A stretch of DNA of 64,000 nucleotides from Tubiluchus corallicola (lineage: Eukaryota > Priapulida > Priapulimorpha > Priapulimorphida > Tubiluchidae). Position 1 is the first letter of the stretch. The number at the start of each line of letters is the position of its first letter. A model generated the notes under the pieces. It was not told the DNA's origin. It did not search any database and worked only from the letters and a program-made list of their open reading frames with translations. Shown here one piece after another: positions 35,950-48,000 of this stretch. The DNA lies in contig JAQGDQ010000003.1 of assembly GCA_030141605.1 (NCBI GenBank), forward strand, positions 1,445,501 to 1,509,500, given 5' to 3'. Position numbers and translations under genes: made by a program.

Positions 35950-38900
35950 GTAATAACATGATTCTTGCCATTTTGCTCTCATATAAAGAAGCAACTAAGA
36001 CATGCTTACTAGCAATAGGTTACGGATGTGTACCAGTAGTTGCCTTGTGAGTCCCTTATAAAAGTTTATTGTTTACCATAAAGTAGCATGAAACTTTTAC
36101 AAGATTCAAGAGAAAACTGTTTGAACCCTAAGTTTAATTTTGAGTAAAGTCGAGCCTACTTTTTACTCTTGTTGAATTTATTTATCCGCGTTGTTTTGAC
36201 GATATACATGATATAATTATGTCATGAATGTTTTGAACAAACTTTTAGTTCTTTTAAGTTGGAGGTTTTTTAGTTTCAAGTTTGGAGCAAATTTGCTAAT
36301 TTTTTCATTGCAGTTTGCATGTACATCAAGGCTTTTTTACATTGTTTTGTTGACGCACGATGCATTTGCGTAACGCATGTCTTTTTTGTTGATTTCATTG
36401 AAATAATGTAATTTTTGTATACAATCATCAGAGCTAACCAAAGTATCTCATTGTATGTAAGTAATAATTATTATTTATGAAAGTGTTGAGATAATTTTTG
36501 GGGTTGACTCATTGTGCTCAGTCAAGCTCAAATTTTGGACCACCGTGTGTAGTATAAAGTATTTGTTGTGAGCTACACATATAGGCTGTGAAAGTATTTA
36601 TAATTGTGTAAGATGATAAGTTCTTTTTTATTTTAACTTATTATTTTGTGTAAAATTGTATATATCATATACAATACATGCACTTAGTGTAATTTTCATT
36701 TATGTATTTGACAAACTCTGTTTTTGATAGCAAGTTAAGGAACTATCGTAGCTAGCAATGGCTCAAAAAATTCATTGATATAGAAAATTTAAAATTAGCA
36801 CTGCTTGTGGCACTGATCTTGATTGGTGTTCTAAACTACACTATGTGTTCAGTTATGCTAAGTAAATTCAGATGTTCAAAATAAGACTTAGCATTATAAA
36901 TGCTTACAGCTGCATAAACATTAAATTTTATGGCTGACTCTGGCATAAAAAGCATAGGAAGTTGCAGCTATTATATCTTGTTTTTCTGGCAATCAGGTAA
37001 GTGATCTCACTCTTCAGTTTTCTAAATTTGCATCTTGGATAATTATAGCTTCTGTGGTTTTGCAATTAGTGAAGTTTTTGTTATATCTGTGCATGTGGGA
37101 ACTTTTATATCATTAAGTTTGAAAGCATCTCGCAACAGTTTTTTGTAGCCTTCTGAATCGAGAGGAAGTTTTGGTATCTGTAGATGTTTTTGCTTATTAC
37201 GCCTGGTAGAGTTGTACTAATTGCTTCGTTCATACTAATGATTAAATTAACTCTACGCATAGTCACAAATCTTGTAAAAGGTATCAGCTGATCTCAATGT
37301 TGTATTGTAAGACCTTCAAAATTTGCTTTTTGTGTTAGAAATCATGTGGTTCGTAACATAATTTTTGTTAAGATGGTTAAGTTTTAAGAAAAATCAGATT
37401 TTTGGATTATCTGGCCAAACAGTGGAGATTTTGTCAATTTGCTTTTCTGCTTAAAAGCATAAATGTTGAAAATCGACCATTTTCTTTAATCAGAGAATTA
37501 CATCTGGTTGTTTCTTGCATTCACTGGTTGCAATTTTTTATTGTTAAACCAATAAAATTTGTACAATGGATTGTATTAATTCAGCAAGGCAGATTGTTTG
37601 TAAAGCAGGGTGCTTCAGTATGCTCAGATTTTTCTGCACCTAAGAATCTCACAATATACACGCGTCTACTGTATTTTGCTTGTCTTTGCAATTTGTTAGA
37701 ATAGTGTAGGTTACAAACATTGAAAATTTTATGTACGAGATAGAAATGCCTAGATAATCTCAAAATAAATTCCAGCAAACGTGTAAAATGCAAAGAGTTA
37801 TGTCTGTAAAAAGTGTTCCTATTGTACATAATAATTAATGCATAGGAATTAATACATGTAATGCTTTTGTTGTTGTTGTTGTTGTTGTATAGCGATTCTA
37901 GTTAGATACGGTTCTTTAACTAGCCACATATCATTGCAAAGCAGCTAAGGTAATCATGTGAATTGCAAATTTATACTCTAATTTTCGTCTGCTTGCTACT
38001 GCCATCTGCTGTGCTTTGCTGCAGATCTATAAACAAAAATTCTCTGCTGACGATGTCGTGTTACTATATTCTTCAGAGATTGCTCATAATTATATTAAAG
38101 AAACATCATGGCACTAAAATATATGGAATTATTCTGGATGTATTATTTGCTCATTTCTTCTACATTTTCTTTGTATGACTGTTTTGAGCTTCAGCGTATT
38201 TCGGTTATTAGCTGTTGTTAAAAATAAATTGAAGTTGATTTGTTAGCTGTTATTACCGCATTAGCCTTTGTTTGCTTTTATTGACAGTGTAATGGGGCAA
38301 TCTAGATGGGGTGTCACTCTTTCTAGATACTAGTCAAACCAGACTTGTGAAATAATTATTTTCTCACACATTTTCATATTTTCAGCTTATGCTGTTAATT
38401 ATACTTTTACTAAATTGTGTCATTTCTGAACTTAAATCTAAATTGAGTGATGACAGCTCTTCTGTATGACATATATTTTTCTCATTTTTTCTTGCCAATG
38501 GTGCCCATCTCATTTACTCCTATTCAAGAATGTGTTTTCATTTCCGAGTTGCATAAATCTATTGCCTATTGATTGATGATCTATGCTATAAGTATTTAGA
38601 AAATTACAAAATGGTAAAAATTTAAAAAAAATTATCGCATTCTCACCACCAGAGCAGGAGCCATCATGTTTTATGGCAGAGAAGCATTCTCAGACTTCAA
38701 GCATTATTTGTTGTTCATACAATTTTATGGTTATCGTTGCAATTCGGCTTTTTATCAGTTGCTGTGATTGCTAACTCTGTTTTCTGCCCCCATCCAACAG
38801 TGGTTTTTCACAATAGGCAAGTGTTATCACAGTGTGCTTAGCCACAGAATTTAAGCAACGCTAAACCTGCTCGGTAAATGAAAACTATGCTGCCCTGTGC

Positions 38901-39429
38901 TATTTACCTCATTGAGAAGTCATATAAGAAAACCGAATGTGGCAAAGACACCTGTTGGTTCAGTATTTCATTTTAGAGTATTATTCCCGATAATTAACTA
39001 GGTTCCAGTCGCACTACTGCTATCTACGTTATATAGACCTGCATTAATTCAGGTTTGCAGAATGTGGAATTGTATGATAAATTAATTTTTGAGTTATTAG
39101 GAGCCTTATAAAAATTTAAAAATCTCCAAGTGCTTTTCGGGCTTCCTACTTTTGAACCGTACTGTCCAAACAAACAACTGCTATGCGCAACAGTTTATTG
39201 AATGTATGTCGTACAATGACGTAGCAGCTCTCATTATTTAATGTGATAGGCACTGGCAAATTGTCATGTTACTGTCAACGTCTCAGCACGGTCAAGACCA
39301 CGGCTGTACCAGTTGCGTTAGCGTTAATATTGCAAAGGAATTGCAACCGTTGATCAATAAAAAAGGGCAAAAAACGCTACGCTAGTTGAGATTTATAACC
39401 CCAATTATACGAAACTTTAACTTTGTTAA
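35950..39429. other. Intergenic stretch after the nucleoside transporter
   Basis: Probably begins with a long 3' UTR. Includes a (TTG)n microsatellite at 37867-37888. No recognisable gene. A segment at 38835-38880 weakly resembles 51525-51570. Confidence 0.5.
37867..37888 (+). repeat. (TTG)n microsatellite
   Basis: About seven TTG units in intergenic sequence. Confidence 0.9.
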
Positions 39430-40720
39430 AATTCGCGTTAGTCAATTTATTTCATTTCACTGCCCAAGACAATTAACGCTGTGAAACGTATAAAACCTGG
39501 TAAATCTGATGGAAGGGCTCGTTTTACTTTTACATTTGAGCGTATACAAGGTACACATTTATTGTCCACTCACTTACGTGTGTTTGTGAATTGTATAATT
39601 GTCCACGCATATTCGCCTGAACATCTCGCTGTATTACATGAAACCAATTCCAAAGGATACTCGTGGTAACTTGTCAGAGAAAGACAACTATAGGGGCATA
39701 TCCTTGCATGTCTTCTTTTATTGGAAAGCTACTAGATTGACTAATTCTTTGTAAATATGAAAATGCATTGTGTAATTCCGATGTACAATTTGGCTTTAAA
39801 TCAAATATATCCACTACCATGTGTACCATTATATTAAAGAAAACCGCTAAATATTACGTGCAAAATAGCTTTATAGTTAAACTGCGGGATTCTAAAATTG
39901 GATGTATAGTGGGTAACATGTAGTGTGGCAGTGCCGCATATACTGACGGTTTAAGTCTGTTAGCTCCGTATATACGGGCTTTCCAGGCCATGTTAAAAAT
40001 TTGTGAAGAATATGTCAGAAATAAGTCGTCACAAAGTAAAAAGCAAATGTATAATTTTCTATTTTCATAAGAATGTCCAAACTACTTACATCCCACAGTA
40101 AAACTCGATAACACACCGACGAAGTGCACCTTGGTACCATCTGACATTTAATTAGTCGGATAACGCTGAAATTCTATGTAAACGTGGAGATTTCATTTGA
40201 TGTGCAGACAATGTTATATGTGACTTCTCGTTTCTTAATAGTTGTATTAAGACGGAAACATTTCAATTGTACTGTCGTAGCTGTTATGGCTCGCAAATGT
40301 GGAAGCTTGATAACACTTATTAATAACCTTGATACCTCCTGGAACATAGGGGTGCGTAAATTTCGGCATTTACCATACCAAATTCATTGGTTTTTGTTAC
40401 CTCATTTATCGGGTGTGCTTCGTCCGAGTACCCAGTTTCAAATCAAATTTGTAAAGTTATTTATGTCATGTACAGTATTAACAGCAGTAATACGCTTGTG
40501 AACTTTTTTACGAGAAATGCAGGATACTCTGTGCTGTCAACATTGGGTTACAATCTGCAATTAATTAAATGTAAATTAATGATAACTACGACAAATGTGA
40601 TTATTTAAAAACTACAAGATTCATATGTAAGAAAGCTAGAGAGCTTACACGTGCTCAAAGCCTCACTCTTTCATTTGTAAAAGATGTTTCAAATGACTTA
40701 AGCAGTAGAAACTTTTCCTT
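39430..40720 (+). mobile_element. Decayed non-LTR retrotransposon, reverse transcriptase and C-terminal tail
   Basis: Blocks recognisable across several frames: IPKDTRGNLSEKDNYRGIS (39635-39700; the NYRGIS motif opens many non-LTR reverse transcriptases), VQFGFKSNISTTMC (about 39780-39825), IGCIVGNM then AAYTDGLSLLAPYIRAFQAM (39898-40000; the canonical YADD reads YTDG), and a tail with LCKRGDF, ETFQLYCRSCYGSQMWKLD (about 40170-40320) and SINSSNTLVNFFTRNAGYS. At least eight frame changes or stops; catalytic residues are lost. Older than the element at 24103-25470. Confidence 0.7.
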
Positions 40721-42089
40721 TTTAGACATTCTGAAATTTAATGATATTTTGCAATATTTATGTTGCGAATAATTTGTGATTTTGTAACGTAAAATCAAAT
40801 TCAATATCGCATATGTATGTTACTTAATGGCACATTTTGTTTATGCAAAGGCATGAGTTAACTACTAAACGACATTTTATTTATTTGTTTATCTATTTAA
40901 TTGCGTAATTAACCCAATAAATGTATTACATTTACAACAATTCGAAATAAATCGTATATATTATTATACGGGGATAAATTGCGACAAATAGTCGTCACTC
41001 GTCAGAAAATTTAATAAAATTAAATTACTAAGAGGAAGATACAAGTAACTTCATGTTAATAAGATTTAGCGTTCATTTCAGTTAACAAAGTTCACACTGA
41101 AAATATTGAAAGTGCAATATTTTACATGACCGGCGTTTTAATTTGCTTCACAACTTAACAGGAAGCCGTTTATGACAATGTTTTACATTTTCTAAATTTT
41201 AACCGATAAACCATTTATTTTTTGAGACGTTGATTGCCACAGAATAAGAATAGCTTTCAACTATTGATTACGTACTGTCTTGCACTAACATACATCTTTG
41301 TTTATCTCAAAATTCATTTAAGGCCCATTAAAAATAAATCCTTGTTTGTTTTTCCTCAACAACATAATTATATAAGTGAAAAAATCTGAACGCGACAAAA
41401 TCATTTTCGGTACAAATCTCATTAAAACATGATGATGCCAGCAAGTTTGACCCTTCGGTACCTCAGTACCTGTACGTACATTTCACTTTCTCTGAGTAGA
41501 GTAACTGTTCTACCTGAGTCATGCACCTCCTCTAACAGCTATCACTACTAGGTCGATGGCTCCAGTTGCACCCCATGCATGGATGACCACACCTGTGGCG
41601 CTTCCGAACTCAGTAAAAATTCACCAACATTACAAATTTCAAATTTGCCGGTCTACAAGAGTTGTGCTTTGAAACAAACAAGACTGTAGTAAATTATCTA
41701 AACGCAGACGATTCATACTCGTATGTTCTTAAAAGTTGCTTTTTGGGGGGAGTTAATTGAAAGAAATTAAGGTGAGGGTTGTTCTGTGCGGATCCACCGA
41801 TTCACTTGTGCGGTTTAGCTAATAACGCAACAATGAGGAAAACGAGTTGTTAGACTACCGTTCGTTGAACTATATACGGCTGATCTTCTCTTTCTAGAAC
41901 TATCTACCTACGAAACCCGCTGATCTGTCTTGTTTGTACGTTCCGTCTCTTCCTTGTCGGTTCTATGTCAAAGCGTTATGGAGAGTGCGAGACATAGCAG
42001 AAAGTAGCGAAATTTAATTGAGGGGTTAAAAACGCGTTGTGATGTGATGTGCAATAAAAATAATTAGTGACGCCCGGCAGCGCGCCAAC
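40721..42089. other. Intergenic region and presumed promoter of the mosaic gene
   Basis: A+T-rich to about 41400, then a more GC-rich portion up to the start codon at 42090. Stretch 41480-41625 has an open minus-strand frame without other support. Transcription start not determinable. Confidence 0.4.
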
Positions 42090-45000
42090 ATGCTAATAGA
42101 TGACACACGTAAACAATCAGCATGGATTTATTTACTCGCTTTACCTTTGATTATAATTGCTCAGGTAAGAATGTGATAATTAATATGAACGAAATTAATA
42201 TTTAACATCGCATTGTATTTATAGCGTTGACATTAAGACGCCTAATGATAAAAAGACGACTAAACTGAAATTGCGCTGACTGTGTGGGTAATTTTGCTTA
42301 AGTAAAATTTACACAAATGAAATTTTCGAATGATTAGTAATTAATGTAAATAATTTTGCTACGATTAATCACTCTAACGAGTTCACATTTCAAAACAATT
42401 GTTCATTATTGGAAAATATAGTGTAGTAGCCCACGTTTGGCTTTGTAATTACGAGCAACTCTAATTATACATTATGTCCATAATAACAACGCTATTGTAC
42501 ATTGTAAAATAACGCAAGACATTAATATGCATTATGATGCATTATAATTGGGAAACCTATGGTACAAGTGAAAAGTACATTGCTCTCTATTTGTTCAAAA
42601 TGCGTGACATTTTAGCTCATATTATAGGTTCGTATTGTGCAATTGGACATTTTTACATTATTTATAACATTTTTGTTGTTGTTAGGACACAAACATCCTC
42701 TTCAACGTCATTTAGCAGCGTTTTGTTTTTATTTTTACAATTGGCACAACAGCTTTTCTTTGTACTACAAATTTATATCTACTCAGTGTAAGCTAAGCTA
42801 AGGTGGTAATGATGTAACTTAGTGCATTACTATATTTGCTTAACCCACTTTGCAAAAAATTATTTTTATTACCACGATCATTGCATTTTTGTGTAGTTTG
42901 TATAGCTTCGTATAGTTTGTGCAGGCTGGTATCCAGCACTCAATAGCAGTATTATATTGATAGCCGTGACAAGACAAATAAAATGTGAAGTAACTGGTTG
43001 CGTATTTTCTTATAAAACATAACCCTGATAGGAATAAGATGCTAAACCAGTTCACATTGTAATAATGGTCAAGCTATGCCACGCATGCATTAATGTTGGT
43101 TCTGCTCACTAACATCGAAAACTTAACCTTTTGGCCTTTGTGTTCTGATTGCTGCCATTCATTACCATCACATTGCTACACTCATTTACACCCTGACAAT
43201 TAGTTTAAGCGGAAGCAGTATACAACTTTCTGATCTCTATCCGAACGGTGATAATATGAGCACGCCTTTTTCGTGGCTTATCCATCTCGAATGGACGTAT
43301 AGTAGACTTCCTTCTAAATTGTTCGCGGTTCACAGTGAGTGAAGTTCTAATAAGTTGCAACTCGGATAACGTTGCAATAATAAATGCTCGAAAATGATCA
43401 TCTGCACACAAAATTAAAAATAATAGTTTTAACAAAAAAAAAGGCGAACGAAGTCTGGCCAATTTTTCCGGGCTATAATACAAAATTTTATACATCTGAC
43501 AACACAAGGTAATAATTAACTAATACGGTAATTATCCCCCCGACGACGGTAGTCGATGTGCGTGTAGGGGATTAATCGCGCAATGTTCTTGTGTGTTTAT
43601 CTGGGCAATAAAATCAAATGGACGAGCCATAATCTCAAAATTTAGAGTGATGCCCTTGTCTAGAGTGAGTCGTATAAAAAGTTTAATAATTAGCAATCTT
43701 TCGTAGATAGCTTTATAGACGTACTTTTTCAAATGTATTATAGGTTTTCCAATTACGCCGATTAAATAAGTGAAATTGTCCTATGTGTGCAGTTTTAATG
43801 AGTTAATTTCTTGTCATTTTATTCCTAGTCCGCATCGTAGTGCTCACCATATCCTCGCCGAAGGCATTCGAACAATAAAATCGAAACTGATGAAGCCACA
43901 ACCATTGACGTTGGTACAGGGACGGGCCTGCATGGGCTAGTCTTAGATAGCCCTTGGGTTCTTACCTGAAAAGACCAAAGTTAGATAATGTAAATTATGT
44001 CGCAAGCGCAGGTGTCGAAAGAATGTAAAAAACCAAAACAGTGACTTCATGTGAGGGCTCGATCGCGTCTGCACTTACAAGCGTTGCAATAAAAATTAAT
44101 CACAATATATTTTTGATTATATATAGGAATTCCATCAACCGGAAGTAGATCAACCATTGTTAGCATTTCAGTGTCCTAGCGGATGGACTGTGCACGAAAC
44201 GTCGTGCTATAAAGTTTATACTAATAAAAGTTCATGGCGATCAGCATTACACCGCTGCAAAAGGTGAGTTTGTTGAGTGTCATGTATGTACATGATACAG
44301 TAAATACCACATTCTAGGACAGATCAATTATGCATGACTATTTAGGGCCCCTAGACTAATGAAATTATAGGACGGAGCCACCCTCTGTAACTCGCCCACA
44401 CCACCCATCTTGAATATTTTCCTAGTGATATAATTTACATAGCTTGAAGTAAACTTATTACAAGTTCTTTAAATAGACTAGAATAGCTAATAGTTTGTTT
44501 GTTTTATGTAATTTATTTTAAGTTAAATGAATTATTCAGCTATGCAAAGTATTATAGCAAATATTGTAGGCCTCTTTTAGTTAGGCCTCTCAGCCTTGCT
44601 TGAGGGGGCCTATGTTACAGCCTAGCTTTTTAAATATTGTTACACATTCAACATAAACAATCATAGGTCTGTGTGGAAAATGCACATGAATATGGTAAAA
44701 TTATTAACTAATAATGCTTTCTACACTTTCTAATGACAAAATTACACTGATGTGAGCCCTTAGAATGGCGAATCGGTGATACCGTTGTATTTTGCGTAGG
44801 CCACCTAGGATAACAGCCCATAGGATAATCCGGTCTCGACCGCTTTGCTTAATTTTTTTTATTGTTAACACTAAAATAAATTGCTTGCCGTCTGTTTTTG
44901 ATACTTTAAAAGGCAGTTTAGAAAAAAGATCGCCTGCATGTTTGTCAAAGTCTACATGCACTTCAATAAACGCATTTCTTTAACAACTCAGTATAATGTT

Positions 45001-48000
45001 TCAGAGAAATACACTGGCAAACAAGTGTAAAATTTCGTCAAAAATTATTTATCAAATGTCAGTGTCGCAAAAAAATTATGTGTCAAAGTGCCAGCTGGCC
45101 CGGTTATAGCTACAAATCATACATTGTGTGTTTCTGACTGTTATGATGCATGCTTATACATGTATGACCTTTATTCACACAATGTCATAACGTTGCATTA
45201 CAACAGGACAAGTATAATGCTATAACTTTGTTAATTCTAACTAAAAATAGTGGTTGGCAAGATAAATATTTCATGGAGAAATTTAATAATTGGGGTTGCA
45301 TAATATTATAACAGTTGAAATCCACAAAAGAAAAATTTTGAGCTGTAGACTTTTATCTTAATTTTCTTCTGCTTACTACTTAACCACCGTGCTTGCTATC
45401 AATTACACTTTAAATTTAATTTCCGACTTGGTCTAAGTTTGTTTGCTGTACTCAAAATACGTATGATATGTAAATATGTGCTAACTCACGCTTTCGTTGC
45501 ACATTAATTTTAATTTATCATACATAGATAACTTGCCTGCCTAGACCTGCACCGTGCACCGTGTATCAGTATTTTACTGAATGTACACGATCTAACGAAT
45601 AATAGCTAACTCGGGACTTGTTCAGCTAGACCGACGGCCCATTAATTTTTCGTTTTCAAACTAAAGTCAATTTTATCAATTTTTTTCGTGGCCCAGCGAT
45701 CATGAATATTTTTAGTACGTATACTATCTATCTGTACTTCATAAGCTTCATCGGCTCCGCCGTAATTTATTTGTCGGCCGTGAAAAAAAGCAAATTTTAC
45801 GCATACCTTAGTAGTTCCCAGGGCTGATGTTCCATATTATATTTTATCCCGGTGGGAAATTTGGATCTGTATTTTGGTAAATTTCTTTCTTTCACTTTGT
45901 TTTTGCCTGTTGAGTGTTTACCTTTGCAATTTACCCGATTCTTGCGTTGTGACAAACTCCAAAAAAGAATGAGGACAATTTTAGCCATTTGAGTGACTTT
46001 CAGGACAGTATCAAGACTGAGGAGTGGGGATTCATAGGCGGGTGGCAGTGACCAGGTGTTAGAGCACAAATTTTGTCTATGAATGCTTGATATATAAGTC
46101 ATGCTTTTCACAAAATTACAGTAATGCTACATCCTTCTAGGGTACCAGGTACTGAGGTAGTTCGTACTCTGTGTGGGTTAATACCTTATTATTAATGACA
46201 ATAATACACAAATTGCGTCAGAATTTGCGCTATTTTTAAGCTAGTGTAGCGTTTTCATTGAAAATACTGTGCATGTGTTTCTGAGAACCATTTAATCTGC
46301 AAGTGCACTGTACTGAATGACGTTGCCTTTAAATGTACATGAATGTGTACATAGTATTAGGCTAGTATGGTGCACTGGACCATAATTGCATAACTGTAGT
46401 ACTTGTTTCAGGCCATGTGCCATGCGTGCTATTTGGAGTGGCTGTAGTATATTGCGCAGTATAAATCACTGAACTGAATAAATATAAAATATGAACAGCG
46501 AACAACATTTAAATTATATCGATATCTAAATTGTTATTAGTAAACAAACAAGTACAACGGACATTGCCACTAAAGTCAACTTGGCTCAGTTTCTGGAGAC
46601 GTATTTAGGCTACCCGTATATCAATATAATTTAAATATTGTTCACTGTTCATATTTTATATTTATTCAGTTCTGTGATTTAGTTTGAAACCCTGAAAATC
46701 GGAAGATAAATAATTTTACCATGAGGCAAATATTAGTTGCCAACAATCTCTCCTCTCTCTCCTTCCGTTGTTCCCTTTTTCTCCTACTCTCCCCTGCTTG
46801 CTTGTCTTCTCGATCCTCTTATCTTCTCCTTCTATGGTCTCTTCTCCTTTCCTCTCCTGTCATCTTCTTTCCTTTTTGCTTGCCTTCCCTTCCTTTCTCC
46901 CCTTCGTTTTTTCTTTTTCTCCTCCTCTCCTCTCCTCTGCTTTTCTTTTTTTCTTTTCTCTTCTCTCTCCTCATTCCCGTTCAACTCATATTCATCACCT
47001 CTCCAACAGTACCAGTAATTATTCACTTTGCCAAAAAATCTCTCATAAATAGTTATGTCAGGATGGGGCCCCTAAAACTGTGAGGCCCTGGACAACTGCC
47101 CAGTGTGCTCAAGCCTTAAATTGGGCTTGTACGAATTTACAAATTTGTTGCCATATAAAATAATGTTATGCATGTTTTGTTTTGTTTTAAAGTTTAGTTT
47201 AGAGTCATCACTGGATTTGTTTTCATTTGTTGTTGTACATACTGTAATACCTGTGATAAACAATCTTTTTTACAGCTATGGCAGCGAACTTGTATATATC
47301 AACAGCTACAGTGTAAATAAAGCAATTGGGAAGATTGTAGAACAGGAACTGGTGGAAACATTTTGGATAGGTGAGAAGCTTTAACAGTGCTTTCTTGCAC
47401 ATAGCTCATTCTTTACTTTGTACTGACATATTCTAAACTGCAAAGCTTGCATGCTGGGAGTTTTTGAGGCAGACATAATGTAAACACATGTTTTAAGTGC
47501 TCAATAATTACTCTGCTATTGTAACAATATTACAAGCAGGTTATTGCCGTTAGTATTTTTGTACAGTCTGTTTGTTAGGTAACTTCTTCTAGGTATTTTA
47601 AATTTTCTGATCCGATATTTGACATTTTAAATTATTTAAGATATGATGCCATATATGTACCTCTAAGCTGACTCAGCCTAACCTCTTAACTCTGTACCTA
47701 AACTCTTAACAAATACTTAAAGCAAAGACGATGTAAAGCAATTTGCACTGATTGACAACATTTGTGCAAGTACAAACTGTACAGTCTAACACAGCTTTCA
47801 GTTAGCAAAAATAATTATTGCTAGCAAAGGCCCCGCAAAAAATTTTGCGTATAAATTCACTTATAATCAACAATGTGCGAACATTCTACCTTGTGTTCGT
47901 TTATTTACCTAAAGAAAAGCCAGCAGCAGCTTTTACTGAATTAAAGTTATAAGGTTATAAGCAGAGTATAATAATGTCGTTTGAACAATGGCTTTGCATC

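Noticed and set aside
44704-44961. 85-codon minus-strand open frame
   Set aside because: No recognised domain, no splice or transcript context, and it lies in an intron of a + strand gene. Could be checked by BLASTp, but not supported here.
45797-46111. 104-codon minus-strand open frame
   Set aside because: No domain, ordinary intronic composition; length is within chance expectation for a 64-kb window.
46721-47083. Three overlapping hydrophobic plus-strand frames
   Set aside because: All derive from a polypyrimidine tract in an intron; no codon or domain support.
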